Position numbers and translations under genes: made by a program | Assembly: GCA_005801385.1 (NCBI GenBank) | Contig: SYEM01000329.1 | Location: 1-44,400 of the forward strand | DNA: 44,400 bases | DNA from: Verrucomicrobiales bacterium | Lineage (GTDB): Bacteria > Verrucomicrobiota > Verrucomicrobiia > Limisphaerales > UBA9464 | Reading direction: 5' to 3' | In this document: positions 16,201-24,616 of the stretch, in pieces | Position numbering within the stretch: the stretch's first letter is position 1 | Layout: every line of letters starts with the position of its first letter | The notes under the pieces: model-generated | Seen by the model: the letters and a program-made list of their open reading frames with translations, nothing else | Told to the model about the DNA's origin: nothing | The model's database searches: none

Positions 16201-19137
16201 GGACCCCTCACCGATGACCGTGTCCGGACCCGATATGAGGGCATGCGAGCCCGTGTCGCCCCCTCGATAGCCGGTTTCAACAATGCCGTCGGGACCTGGA
16301 TCACCAGCCGTCGCCGATGGGTCACCAACAGTTTCCAGAAGGCGGGCTTCCTCATGTCATCGAATGCCCCGGTCCTCTCTCGGCAAGGAGGACTTGTGGC
16401 CGAGGGCTTCCGTCTTTCCATGGGGAATCTCCTAGGCCAGATCCACTACACGACCGATGGGTCCGACCCCCGGGTTGCGTTCGACGGCATCCCGTCGCCC
16501 TCAAGCCGGGTCTATGCAGAGCCGTTGGTCCTCGAGCGGACCACCAGGGTCCGGGCCCGCTCCCTGAACGGGACCCAGTGGAGCGCCCTGACGGAGGCGG
16601 AGTTCCAGATCGCCGATGCGCCTCCCGCGGTCGTGATCTCGGAGATCCACTACCACCCCGTTGATGAGGATCGCTTCGAGTTCCTCGAGCTCCTCAATCC
16701 CGGCAGTCTTCCGGTGGATCTCTCGGAGTGTCTGTTCACCGGCATCGGATACCGTTTCCCCAACCCCGGACCGATCCTGGCTCCCGGAGGGCGCCTGGTC
16801 CTCGCCAGCGACAAGGACCCTGTGGCCTTCCAGCAGCGTCACCCTCGGGTCATGGTCTCGGGTTGGTTCCCGGGGTCGCTTGCCAATGGCGGTGAGATCC
16901 TCGCCCTCCTGGATCGCGATGGGCGCGAACTGGTGTCGGTGGACTACCGCGATGCCGCTCCCTGGCCGACCCGTCCCGATGGGCAGGGGGGATCGTTGGA
17001 GCTGATGAATCCCCTGGGCGATCCGAACGATCCCGCCAGCTGGCAGGGCAGTGTTCCTTCCGATGGCACCCCTGGAGCCGCCAACTCGGTGCCCGTGCTG
17101 CCGGCGATCCGGCTGGCCGAGATCCTGGTGACCGCGCCTCCGCAGCCCGAATGGGTCGAGCTCCGGAACCCCGGCACCGTGGCCGTCTCCCTCAGAGGGT
17201 GGAGCCTCAGTGACACCTCGAATCCCCGGCGGTGGGTCTTTCCTGCGACGGTGGCGATCCCGGCGGGGGGATACCTTCAGGTCTTCTGTGGAGACGGGGC
17301 CGCGGCAGGTTCCATGGCGACGGACTTCGGACTGGACCGCGACGGTGGAACCCTCGCGCTGTACGATCCGGCCACGAATCGGATCCACGCCGTGACCTTC
17401 GGACCTGCGGTTGAGGGACATTCCCTCGGTTGGGTGGAGGGCGGATGGGTCCTCTGTGAACCCACTCCGGCAGGGCCGAATGAGCGATCGGTCCTCGGTC
17501 CGGTCTCGGATCTGCGATGGAACGAAGTGCAGGCCGAGGGGGAGGGAACGGGTGCCTGGTTCGAGATCCACAACAGGGGGGCGAGGCCTGTGGACCTCCG
17601 GGGATGCCGCGTCGCCACGAGCAACGCGTGGTTCTGTCTGGCGGCCCCGATCCATGTCGCCGGGGGCGGTTTCGCGGTGCTGAAGTCGGAGTCCTCGGGC
17701 CTCGATCGGATCGGAGTCCGGCCTGCGGCGACCGGGGATCGGCTGATCCTTTTGGGACCTGATGGAGACGAGGTGGATCGGGTCCAATGGGTCCGTGCCG
17801 TCCCCGGGGTGGCCCGTGGACGCCTCCCGGATGGCGTGGGTGACTGGATGGATCTTCCGTCCAGTGCCACGCCCGGGGCCAGCAACCATCTGGCCTCCAT
17901 CGGCACCGGGATCCGGTTCCACGAAATCATGGCCCGCGCGGTCCAGGGCTCCACCGACTGGTTCGAGATCCACAATCCCACGGAGTCCCCGGTGTCCCTT
18001 GCCGGGCATAGCGTCAGCGTCGGGAACCCCGAGCCCGGTGAATGGATTCTCCCCGCCGGCAGCGTGGTTCCGCCGCGGAGTGTCCTGCTGATCCGCGCCT
18101 CGGGCCCGCCAAGCCCAGGCGGTCTGGATCTGGGTCGGGATTTCCCGGACGACGGAACCCTGTTGTGCCTGTTCGATCCGAAGGGGCGTCTTCTGGATCG
18201 CATCCAGTTCGGATCCCAGGTCCCCGGCCGGTCCATTGGCCGTGTGGACTCGACCTGGGTGCTCCTCGCCGAACCCACCCCCGGCGAGCTCCGCGCCTCA
18301 CCCGCTGCCCTGGGTGCTCCGGCACGCACCTGCATCAATGAATGGTCGGCCGCAGGCGGGGTCGATGTCGGGGATTGGCTGGAGCTGTACAACCCTGATC
18401 CGCTCCCCGTCGACCTGGGGGGCTGGATCCTGAGTGATGATCCCTCCCTCTTGGGATACCTCCGCACCCCGCTGGTCCCGCTGACCTTTGTGCCCGGGAA
18501 TGGATTCCTCGTCCTGCGGGCCGGCGGCGACCGGGGAGTGGACGCCGACTCACTGGGGTTCCGACTGAGTGCCTGGGGTGAGACCTTGAGGCTGCTCGAC
18601 CCGCAGCGGGTCCTGATCGACTCCGTGGCCATGGGTCCTCAGTCCGAGGGCGTCTCGGAGGGACGGTACCGGGACGGGGGCTCCCTGGTGCTCGCCTTCC
18701 CGGGTGTGGCGTCCCCTGGAGAGCCCAACCGGTTGCCCGAGGTGGACCGCGATGGCGATGGTCTCCTCGATGGCTGGGAACTGCTGAATGGATTGGATCC
18801 CACCAGTGGATCCGATCGTGATGGGGATCCTGACGGCGATGGGCAAGGGAACCTCGCCGAGTACCAGGCGGGTACCGATCCGAGGAATCCGGGCAGCGTC
18901 TTCCGCCTGGATTCCGAGGTGATGACCGAAGGCCGGGTGCGTCTCAGGTTCCAGGCCCTGGCCGGACGCAGCTACCGGGTGCTTCGAACCGAAGGCCGCC
19001 TCGACGCAGCGTGGAATCCGGTTTCGGAAGTCCTTCTCCCGACCGTGGATCGCAAGGTGGAGTTGATTGACGATACTCCCGCAGCTGGGGTGTCTGTGCC
19101 GCGGTTCTACAGGGTCCAGACCCCGGCCACGCCCTGA
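13285..19137 (+). CDS. Giant secreted multi-domain protein: Ig-like, six lamin-tail domains, CotH kinase, chitobiase-like repeats, Ca-binding type 3 repeats
   Basis: About 1950 residues. ATG 13285 is preferred; GTG 13276 would add three residues. Domain order by eye: signal peptide (1-28); a galactose-binding-like region with a substrate-like FNEASWEKGVAPFSYGE segment (30-190); two Ig-like repeats (~200-400, VVGVSPNPG...); lamin-tail domain 1 (~405-530, TEDWIELHNPG); chitobiase C-terminal repeat (~570-620, TIRYTTNGAAPTL); CotH kinase-like domain (~645-930, NPTERVDDDFLQRYHGG, NFVDYLLPLLWADNDDWPHN, FRFYPWDAEFSFG); second chitobiase-like repeat (~1045-1100, IHYTTDGSDPR); five more lamin-tail domains (~1115, 1275, 1410, 1545 and 1685); calcium-binding type 3 repeats (~1820-1870, DRDGDGLLDGWELLNGLD). 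Such proteins are common in Verrucomicrobia and are thought to act at the cell surface. The CotH domain suggests protein kinase activity, not shown here. Confidence 0.9.
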   Translation: MLPIRVLLRPAVFLLLAWITLMGSRAATLIPTGSDWSFFRGMAHPSPADPSGWRRPGFNEASWEKGVAPFSYGEVSFAGTQLTDMQSRYSTVFLRRTFRILNPKAIQSLDLNTVCDDGFVAYLNGTRVAALNFGETDPGFDSLATSAQEFVQTSQTLPEAASLLVPGENVLAVVLLNGSLASSDIVFDAELVSTEAASVLPRVVGVSPNPGLATNLTEVVVTFSETVTGVDAKDFLVNGVPATSMSGSGTTYRFSFPQPASGGVVMSWGPLHTIQDLDVPPNRFDGGASGSVWAYEVLDPEGPSVGRVRPVAGVVVRRLAEVEITFNRAVVGLDASDLRCNGVPALSLSGLGPGPYRFQFPEVPDGLATLSWAPGHGIISDEPVPHPFRGGEWAVTVDSKRTVPQVVIHELLADNANGLRDEDGDTEDWIELHNPGTSAVLLRGWSIGTGSDGGDAWLFPEAEVPAGGFLVVFASGKDRRPTAPGAPLHLASKLNATGDTWRLFGPEWPPAVVSEVSYPEQGPDHSFGLQEGGGLGVWRCFNPPTPGRSNGLSTITGRAESVHFSVQRGFFDRPFVLTLATPTPGATIRYTTNGAAPTLTTGVVYGSPLNIASSRVVRAAAFAPQLVPSAVGTHTYLFNITANRRLLPALSLVTATNHLYGSTGIMESSPRNTTKHGPAWERPVSVELIRPEDHGGFQIDAGIRVAGGDYIRERYNYRQSTPPEGKYSYRLYFRGEYGPGQLDYLMFPGTTVASFNSLHLRAGMNDHSNPFLKDEFVRALSDDVGIVACHGTFVNLFLNGVYKGIYNPTERVDDDFLQRYHGGGEEWDVIGAMSAVVRGDSVAWNQLKTAALKDLTIRPNYEAVAARMDLGNFVDYLLPLLWADNDDWPHNNTRAARERVAGSRFRFYPWDAEFSFGFSGHSVSYDTLALTLSNTSPPWGSSDYQKLFNALKRSPEFKLLFADRIHRAFFNDGPLTDDRVRTRYEGMRARVAPSIAGFNNAVGTWITSRRRWVTNSFQKAGFLMSSNAPVLSRQGGLVAEGFRLSMGNLLGQIHYTTDGSDPRVAFDGIPSPSSRVYAEPLVLERTTRVRARSLNGTQWSALTEAEFQIADAPPAVVISEIHYHPVDEDRFEFLELLNPGSLPVDLSECLFTGIGYRFPNPGPILAPGGRLVLASDKDPVAFQQRHPRVMVSGWFPGSLANGGEILALLDRDGRELVSVDYRDAAPWPTRPDGQGGSLELMNPLGDPNDPASWQGSVPSDGTPGAANSVPVLPAIRLAEILVTAPPQPEWVELRNPGTVAVSLRGWSLSDTSNPRRWVFPATVAIPAGGYLQVFCGDGAAAGSMATDFGLDRDGGTLALYDPATNRIHAVTFGPAVEGHSLGWVEGGWVLCEPTPAGPNERSVLGPVSDLRWNEVQAEGEGTGAWFEIHNRGARPVDLRGCRVATSNAWFCLAAPIHVAGGGFAVLKSESSGLDRIGVRPAATGDRLILLGPDGDEVDRVQWVRAVPGVARGRLPDGVGDWMDLPSSATPGASNHLASIGTGIRFHEIMARAVQGSTDWFEIHNPTESPVSLAGHSVSVGNPEPGEWILPAGSVVPPRSVLLIRASGPPSPGGLDLGRDFPDDGTLLCLFDPKGRLLDRIQFGSQVPGRSIGRVDSTWVLLAEPTPGELRASPAALGAPARTCINEWSAAGGVDVGDWLELYNPDPLPVDLGGWILSDDPSLLGYLRTPLVPLTFVPGNGFLVLRAGGDRGVDADSLGFRLSAWGETLRLLDPQRVLIDSVAMGPQSEGVSEGRYRDGGSLVLAFPGVASPGEPNRLPEVDRDGDGLLDGWELLNGLDPTSGSDRDGDPDGDGQGNLAEYQAGTDPRNPGSVFRLDSEVMTEGRVRLRFQALAGRSYRVLRTEGRLDAAWNPVSEVLLPTVDRKVELIDDTPAAGVSVPRFYRVQTPATP

Positions 19138-19167
19138 GGGTGCTGGGAGAGAATCCGGGCCTGTCGG

Positions 19168-19953
19168 TCAGTTGTAGGTCCCGATGGCGCGCGCCCAGAT
19201 GTTGCGGAAGCGCGTCGGGTTGCCGTGGTCCTGGAGCCGGATACCGCCCTTGCCGGAGTAGGCCTTGTACGGATCGGTGGCCTGGTGGTTGGTCGGGCCA
19301 TTGAGCTCCTTCCGGTTGTGGACGCACACCCCGTTGAGGAAGGCGGTGACGTGGGCCGGCTTCACCAGCTTGCCAGAGGCGTCGAACTGGGGGGCTTCGA
19401 ACACGATGTCGTAGGTGTTCCACTCCCCGGGAGGGCGGATCGCGTTCACCAAGGGTGGCCACTGACCGTAAAGGCCACCCGCCTGACCGTCCGCGTAGGT
19501 CTTGTTCTTGTGGCTGTCGAGGACCTGGATCTCGAACTGGTCGTGGAAGAAGACACCCGAATTGCCCCGTCCCTGGCTGTCCCCTTCGACTTTCGAAGGG
19601 GTCGCGAACTCGAGATGCAGCTGCACGTCGCCGAACTCGTCCCGGGTCCGGATGTCCCCTGTCTTGGGGGCGACCTCGAAGTAGCCGTTCTCCACCTTCC
19701 ACTTCGCGTCGCCGTTTCCGGACTTCCAGCGGGACAGGTCCTTGCCGTTGAAGAGCACGATGGCGTCGCTGGGTGCCGAGGCCCCGTTGCTGAAGGTGGC
19801 ACCCGGGGTGACGGTGGGCGGGTTGGGACGGTCCTTGTCGTGAACCCTCCACTTCTGGCCACGGATCTGCGGGGTGTTGGTGTAGCCTACACCCTGTCCA
19901 AAGACGGGGGTTGCGAGGACGGCAAGGAGGGGGAGTGCGAGGAGGCGCTTCAT
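19168..19953 (-). CDS. Secreted DUF1080 (3-keto-disaccharide hydrolase-like) protein
   Basis: 261 residues from ATG 19953, giving a clean signal peptide MKRLLALPLLAVLATPVFG. Residues ~65-260 are the DUF1080 jelly-roll: AIVLFNGKDLSRWKS, WKVENGYFEVAPKTGDIRT, DVQLHLEFATP, RGNSGVFFHDQFEIQVLDS and the C-terminal GGIRLQDHGNPTRFRNIWAR. DUF1080 is a concanavalin-like domain found in hundreds of PVC and Bacteroidetes secreted proteins, often linked to carbohydrate binding or breakdown; a 3-keto-disaccharide hydrolase activity is known for some members. The substrate here is unknown. It follows the kinase gene by 10 bases on the minus strand and is probably co-transcribed with it and the membrane protein gene. 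Confidence 0.9.
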   Translation of the reverse strand: MKRLLALPLLAVLATPVFGQGVGYTNTPQIRGQKWRVHDKDRPNPPTVTPGATFSNGASAPSDAIVLFNGKDLSRWKSGNGDAKWKVENGYFEVAPKTGDIRTRDEFGDVQLHLEFATPSKVEGDSQGRGNSGVFFHDQFEIQVLDSHKNKTYADGQAGGLYGQWPPLVNAIRPPGEWNTYDIVFEAPQFDASGKLVKPAHVTAFLNGVCVHNRKELNGPTNHQATDPYKAYSGKGGIRLQDHGNPTRFRNIWARAIGTYN

Positions 19954-19963
19954 GGGGCGGGGA

Positions 19964-20605
19964 CTACTGGGGGATGGAGTCTTTCCTAAAGAAGATGGTG
20001 TCGCCGTCGCTGATCGCTGGCTTGGGGATGTGGGTGACGATCTTGAGGATCTCGAACAGCACCACCAGCGGTTCCTGGGTCGCATCGATCGGATGGATCA
20101 CCTCCCTCGGGTAGCAGTCGAGGACCGCCTGGGTCTCCCGATGGTAGGTGGCGAGACGGGTGCGGATGACCTCGACGTTAGCGTCATCCAGCCGGTTCTC
20201 CTTCAGCGCCCGACGTTGGAGACGCGACACCAGCTTGTCCTCCTGTGGGCACGAGAGGTTGAAGATGGCCACCACGTCGATCAGGTCCGCCATGATCCTC
20301 GCCTGCTGCGGATTCCTCGGGATGCCGTCGAGGAGCATGGTGTCGGCCTCCGGATGGAACCGGCCCGACATGATCATGGCATCGATCGAGTTCTTCCAGA
20401 GCTGGATGGTCGGCTCATCGGGCACCAGTTTTCCCTGTCCGGCGTACTGGACGAAGATGCGGCCCAGGGGGCTGTCCACGCGGAGGTTCCGGAAGGCCTC
20501 GCCGCAGGAGAAGTGGACGAAGTTGGGGATCTGGCCGAGGATCTTCCCCTGGGTGCCCTTCCCGGAGCCGGGGGCCCCGAACAGCAGGATGGCGCGGTAT
20601 TTCAC
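19964..20605 (-). CDS. Adenylate kinase-family nucleoside monophosphate kinase
   Basis: 213 residues. The P-loop is LLFGAPGSGKGTQGK. The NMP-binding signature appears as FSCGEAFRNL instead of the usual STGDMLR: the Thr is Cys and the Asp is Glu, while the key Arg remains. The family signature is LLDGIPRNPQQA (usual LDGFPR), and RLDDANVEVIRTRLATYH corresponds to the conserved DD..E.I..RL segment. No zinc-finger LID is present; the LID is the short form. It transfers phosphate from ATP to a nucleoside monophosphate, probably AMP, in the cytosol. The variant NMP motif and the shared unit with a secreted DUF1080 protein suggest it may be an accessory kinase and not the only adk; no test is possible here. 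Confidence 0.85.
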   Translation of the reverse strand: MKYRAILLFGAPGSGKGTQGKILGQIPNFVHFSCGEAFRNLRVDSPLGRIFVQYAGQGKLVPDEPTIQLWKNSIDAMIMSGRFHPEADTMLLDGIPRNPQQARIMADLIDVVAIFNLSCPQEDKLVSRLQRRALKENRLDDANVEVIRTRLATYHRETQAVLDCYPREVIHPIDATQEPLVVLFEILKIVTHIPKPAISDGDTIFFRKDSIPQ

Positions 20606-20630
20606 GACGGCGTCGTTGTCCGGTTTCGGT

Positions 20631-21572
20631 TCAGGCGGCGTCCTTGTGACGCAGGGTCACCTGGCTGATCTCGGCGAAGGAGACACCGATCTCCTGTCCG
20701 TTGGCGGTCTTGAAGTGGGCTTCGTTGGCCGAAATGCGGCTGATCCTGGAGGCCACCACGCTGGACTTGCCGGTGGCGATATCCAGGACGAGGTCGCGAT
20801 CGGCCTCGGTGGTGACCACGCGGAAAAAACTTGGGAACTGGGTCTCGAAGAACCGGCGGTTGAAGGTGGTTTCGCCACGTCGGAAGACCTTGGGAAGTCC
20901 CTCGTTGCCACCGGCGCTGCTGCTCTTCGACAGGCCAAGCGCCGCGGCACCGCCCGACTTCGGGGAGTCGGTGACCGAGGTCGGAGCGGTGAGGTTCGTC
21001 TGGGACACCGCCGTCTCCGTCGCGTTCTCCTCCTCTGGTGCCGCCCGACGGGGCAGGACCAGGAAGATCACCCAGCCCATCACGGGAAGCACCGCGGAGA
21101 GCGCGCAGACGAGTCCCACCGGACGCCACTTGAACCGGGCCACCTCGAAGGCGGCGTACAGGTTGGCGAAGAACAGGGCCAACAGGAGCACCAGTCCCGT
21201 CGGGGAGGTCAACGCCACCCAGAGACCCTTCTTCGTCTCTGGAAGGGGGACCCGGGTTGCCACGGGTCGGATCGTGATGGGCGGAGCCGGTTTCTGGAGG
21301 AGTTCGACAGCGGGTTCGATCAGAGGTTCTGCGAACCGCTTCGCCTTGGGGTTCTCTGCCAGGATCCGCAGCGTGTCGTCGCTCAGCTTCGCCCAGTCGA
21401 TTCGGGGTGAGAACTCGCCGGTCTCGAGACGGATCACGACACCCTCGTTGTCCGCCACCGACAGCTCACCGCGGTAGACGTCACCGGTGATCAGCTTGAA
21501 CTCGGCCCCGAGGGCTCCGAGGAGCGAGAACCCGAGGGCAAGGAGGAACGACAGACGACGCAGCCGAGACAT
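20631..21572 (-). CDS. Membrane protein of unknown function with exported N-terminal domain
   Basis: 313 residues. Residues 1-23 (LSFLLALGFSLLGALGAEF) are a signal peptide. Residues ~24-75 form a small beta domain beginning FKLITGDVYRGELSVADNEG, which resembles the short 'expression/modification site' beta repeats of PVC proteins. Two transmembrane helices lie at ~118-140 (GLVLLLALFFANLYAAFEVA) and ~150-172 (LVCALSAVLPVMGWVIFLVL). The C-terminal part (~235-313) again has a beta-rich domain ending SFAEISQVTLRHKDAA. The two beta domains look like distant copies (FKLITGDVYRGEL against HFKTANGQEIGVSFAEI). No family recognised. First gene of a likely unit with the NMP kinase (25-base gap) and the DUF1080 gene. 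Confidence 0.75.
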   Translation of the reverse strand: MSRLRRLSFLLALGFSLLGALGAEFKLITGDVYRGELSVADNEGVVIRLETGEFSPRIDWAKLSDDTLRILAENPKAKRFAEPLIEPAVELLQKPAPPITIRPVATRVPLPETKKGLWVALTSPTGLVLLLALFFANLYAAFEVARFKWRPVGLVCALSAVLPVMGWVIFLVLPRRAAPEEENATETAVSQTNLTAPTSVTDSPKSGGAAALGLSKSSSAGGNEGLPKVFRRGETTFNRRFFETQFPSFFRVVTTEADRDLVLDIATGKSSVVASRISRISANEAHFKTANGQEIGVSFAEISQVTLRHKDAA

Positions 21573-21666
21573 GCGGTGGAGCGTGGCAAATCACCAAGGG
21601 ACCGGGAATCGAAAAAGTGCTGGCCAGGCGGTTCCCAAGCCGGTGGGGTGGGCGTCAGGAAGTTCC

Positions 21667-22071
21667 ATGCGCCCGCCGTCCTCCAACCGCCCTCGCCCGG
21701 CCTCGTCGCCCCGATCCCGCAGACAGGCGATCACCGAATGGCGTCGGATCGATCTGACGGAACTCGAGAAGGCCCGGGAGATCCGCGGCCGCGCCGTCGG
21801 CGATGTCCTGCCCCGGGTGCTCCAGGGACTCAATCTCGAGCGCAAGCAGGCGGAGTCCCAGATCCTCGAGATCTGGACCCGATCCCTAGACCCCGTCATC
21901 ACCGCGCACGCCCAGCCCACCGGCCTGGTCAAAGGAACCCTCTTCATCGCGGTCGACAGCAACGTCTGGCTGGACGAACTGAACCGGTATCGTCGCCGCG
22001 AGATCCTGGAGCGCCTCCAGCACGTGCTGGGACGCCAGGTCGTCCAGAAGATCAGCTTCCGCCTTGGCTAA
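21667..22071 (+). CDS. DciA-like (DUF721) protein
   Basis: 134 residues from ATG 21667; an upstream extension in frame overlaps the divergent gene start and has no family features. The core is the DUF721/DciA pattern: VGDVLPRVLQGL, then LEIWTRSLDPVITAHAQP, then GTLFIAVDSNVWLDELNRY and IGL-like LQHVLGRQVVQKISFR. DciA is the ancestral loader of the replicative helicase DnaB in bacteria lacking DnaC/DnaI. The first ~40 residues are basic and disordered (NRPRPASSPRSRRQ), while the family often carries its DnaB-contacting extension at the other end, so direct loading activity is inference. The gene runs into the SDR gene with a 20-base convergent overlap. Confidence 0.82.
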   Translation: MRPPSSNRPRPASSPRSRRQAITEWRRIDLTELEKAREIRGRAVGDVLPRVLQGLNLERKQAESQILEIWTRSLDPVITAHAQPTGLVKGTLFIAVDSNVWLDELNRYRRREILERLQHVLGRQVVQKISFRLG

Positions 22072-23056
22072 ACGGCGGAATCCAGCCCCCGGTGGATCCC
22101 GTCGATCCCTCGACCCGAATGTGTTCGAGCTCCTCGAGGTAGCCTTCGCGGAAGCTCGGGCGGGTGGGGCTCCACCCGGTCTCGCGACGCACCTTGTCGG
22201 TGCGGACCCGCTTGTTGGAGCCCCCACGTCGACGCCTCCCCGCCATTGGGGACTCCTTTGTCCCCTCCTGGAGGGGCATTCCGGTCCGCTCCGAAAGCCA
22301 CTCGAGAACGCACCGCTGGGTTGCCGGCTCCTGATCTGCCACGTTGTAGATCTCGCCTGACCTGCCCCTTTGGAGGACCGCGACGACGGCGTCGGCCAGG
22401 TCCTCACGGTGAATCCGGTTGGTCCAACGGTTGCCTGATCCCTCGAGGTGGGCCTGTCCCGAAAGGACCCGGCGCAGCAGGGATCCCCGCCCCGGCCCAT
22501 AGATCCCGGCAACCCTCAGGATGCGTGCGGCCAGCCCCCACTTCCGATGGGCGTCCAGAATCCTCTGCTCGGCCCGCAGCAGCCAGACACCTGATTCAGA
22601 CTCCGGTTCCGTGGGTGACAGCTCGTCGACCCAGGACCCGCCGGCCTGGGAATACACGCTGGTGCTGCCCGTGTAGACAAAGGCCCCTGGAGGCTGCCCC
22701 CTCAGCCGAGCAAGGAGATGGCCTGTCCCCTCGAAGTACACCTGACGATAGGCCTCGGCGTCGCCGCCGGATGCCGAGGCGCACAGGACGACGCAGTCGA
22801 ACGGTGCGTCCAGGGCGGCGAGGGTCTCGAGGGAGCCCGGTTCCGTCAGGTTTGCTTGAAGGGGGGTGTAGGGCAGTCCGACCTGCAGGGACTTGGGCTC
22901 GGATCGACGGAGTCCAAAGACCTGGTGTCCCGATGCGAGCAGCCTCCGGGCGATCGACTCGCCGACGTAGCCGCAACCCACGATCAGGCTGCGGGGGCGG
23001 GGTGTCCCGGAACCGACACCCTCCGATTCCCGAGTCTGCGCATCGGGATCGCTCAT
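22052..23056 (-). CDS. SDR-family NAD(P)-dependent epimerase/dehydratase-like protein
   Basis: 334 residues. The extended-SDR Rossmann motif is SLIVGCGYVGESIARRLLAS at residues ~23-42 (GxGxxG), followed by VFGLRRSEPKS. The Ser-containing strand VYTGSTSVYSQ provides the active-site Ser and the Tyr position is less clear: the expected YxxxK reads around WLLRAEQRIL, so the catalytic Tyr-Lys may be missing, as in the YeeZ subgroup. RVAGIYGPGRGSL and NRIHREDLADAVVAVLQ are standard NAD-epimerase segments. The C-terminal 30 residues are Gly/Ser-rich. The start overlaps the sulfatase stop (ATGA), so the two are translated together. The 3' end overlaps the DciA gene by 20 bases. Confidence 0.85.
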   Translation of the reverse strand: MSDPDAQTRESEGVGSGTPRPRSLIVGCGYVGESIARRLLASGHQVFGLRRSEPKSLQVGLPYTPLQANLTEPGSLETLAALDAPFDCVVLCASASGGDAEAYRQVYFEGTGHLLARLRGQPPGAFVYTGSTSVYSQAGGSWVDELSPTEPESESGVWLLRAEQRILDAHRKWGLAARILRVAGIYGPGRGSLLRRVLSGQAHLEGSGNRWTNRIHREDLADAVVAVLQRGRSGEIYNVADQEPATQRCVLEWLSERTGMPLQEGTKESPMAGRRRRGGSNKRVRTDKVRRETGWSPTRPSFREGYLEELEHIRVEGSTGSTGGWIPPFSQGGS

Positions 23057-24516
23057 GGATTCCCGAAATACTTCTCCACGATCCAGCGCGGTTGCCAGCC
23101 ATCGGGTTCACGGTTCAGGCCTGTCAGTTCCCGGATCAGCGGGGCCGGGCGGTTTGTGGTCAACGCCAGGGTGTCACCCACCCGTTCCTGCCATGCCTTG
23201 AGGTGTCCGAGCAGCCGCTGGACATCGGCCGCACGGTCGGGATCCCCGGCCAGATTGACCCGCTCATCCGGATCGTTCCGCAGGTCGAAGAGCTGGCGGT
23301 GGTTCGTCGGCGGATAGCAGATCAGCTTCCACCGGTCATCCCGGACGGCCCGCATGAGGTCGAGATACGGGAGAAACACAGTGTCACGGATCCGCATGGG
23401 ACTGCTACTCCAGAGGGGCCTCAGGCTTTGACCCTCGAGGCCCTCCGCCGGAGCGACCCCGGCCAGTTCACAGAGGGTCGGATGGAGATCCAGCAGGTAG
23501 GTGAACGCCTCGACCGACCGGCCGGCGGGAATCCCAGGTCCTGCGATCATCATCAGGGACCGCATGCTGTGCTCGTAGACATTCTGCTTTCCGAGCAGTC
23601 CATGGCTTCCAAGGGCGAGCCCCTGATCCGAGGCGAAGACGATCACGGTGTTCGTTCCCACCGGGGACCGGTCCAAGGCATCGAGGATGCGGCCGATCTC
23701 CTGGTCCATGTGACTGATCAGGCCGTAGTACTCCGCGATCTGTTCCCTCAGGAGTTCCGGGGGGCGTGGCCAGGGCAGCAGGTTCTCGTCGCGCAGCACA
23801 CGCTGCCCGTTGTCGAACGGATGCTGGGGTAGGTAGTTGTGCGGCAGGGGTGGGCGGGCCGACCGATAGCGTGCCGCCCACGATTCGGGTGGATTCCGGG
23901 GATCATGGGGCGCCGTGAAGGCGACATAGGCGAGGAATGGTTCGCCGGGTTTCTGATCCCGGAGGAAGCCGATGGCCGCATCGGCGAACTGTTCGCTCGA
24001 GAATCGTTCGGCGGATCTGGGCTTCGTGAAGGTCCCGTCGGGTTTGAGGTCCTGGATCCGGACCCGGGTGTGGTCGTCCATGCCTCCGAAGTGGATCGAA
24101 CGTCCCTGCTCGAAGCTGCGGAGGAACGAGGCCGGGCCGTTGTGCCATTTGCCCGTCGCAAAGGTCCGGTATCCCGCCTTCCGCAGCCGGGTTGGGAAGG
24201 TCTCGACTCCTTCAAGGTCATGGCCGACCTGGAACCATGTCCGTCCGCTCATCAGCATCGCCCGGCTGGGAATGCACACGGCACCGCTGTTGCCGCCGAA
24301 GCAGTAGTTGTTCCGGAAGCTCACCCCGCGGGCCGCCAGACGGTCCAAGTTCGGCGTCTGAATGTGGGGGTTGCCCCAGGCCGCGATCGTGTCCGCCCGC
24401 TGGTCGTCGGACAGCAGGACCAGAACGTTCGGCCGGACCCCGGACTCCGCCGCGACAACCGCGCAACACAGGGCGAGGAGGGTGAGGAGGGTGGCCGGTG
24501 ATCGGATCGCGAACAC
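23053..24516 (-). CDS. Secreted sulfatase (formylglycine-dependent)
   Basis: 487 residues from GTG 24516. Signal peptide at 1-23 (LLTLLALCCAVVAAES). The alkaline phosphatase-like sulfatase core begins PNVLVLLSDDQRADTI with metal ligands Asp37-Asp38. The active-site motif is Cys81-Ile-Pro-Ser-Arg85 (CIPSR), in which the Cys is oxidised to formylglycine by a separate enzyme. Further landmarks: GKWHNGPASF, AYVAFTAPHDPRN and VIVFASDQGLALGSHGLLGK. It cleaves sulfate esters, in Verrucomicrobia typically from algal or host polysaccharides; the substrate is not predictable. The formylglycine-generating enzyme is not in this window. Coupled to the SDR gene by four bases. Confidence 0.95.
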   Translation of the reverse strand: MFAIRSPATLLTLLALCCAVVAAESGVRPNVLVLLSDDQRADTIAAWGNPHIQTPNLDRLAARGVSFRNNYCFGGNSGAVCIPSRAMLMSGRTWFQVGHDLEGVETFPTRLRKAGYRTFATGKWHNGPASFLRSFEQGRSIHFGGMDDHTRVRIQDLKPDGTFTKPRSAERFSSEQFADAAIGFLRDQKPGEPFLAYVAFTAPHDPRNPPESWAARYRSARPPLPHNYLPQHPFDNGQRVLRDENLLPWPRPPELLREQIAEYYGLISHMDQEIGRILDALDRSPVGTNTVIVFASDQGLALGSHGLLGKQNVYEHSMRSLMMIAGPGIPAGRSVEAFTYLLDLHPTLCELAGVAPAEGLEGQSLRPLWSSSPMRIRDTVFLPYLDLMRAVRDDRWKLICYPPTNHRQLFDLRNDPDERVNLAGDPDRAADVQRLLGHLKAWQERVGDTLALTTNRPAPLIRELTGLNREPDGWQPRWIVEKYFGNP

Positions 24517-24616
24517 GCCTCAAGGGAAGCGTGATTCCGTCGTGTTGCCCATCGGGAAACTCCCGGCATGGAGCCCCGGTTTGACGGGCACCAGAAATGA
24601 CGGTAGCGCTGGGGCG

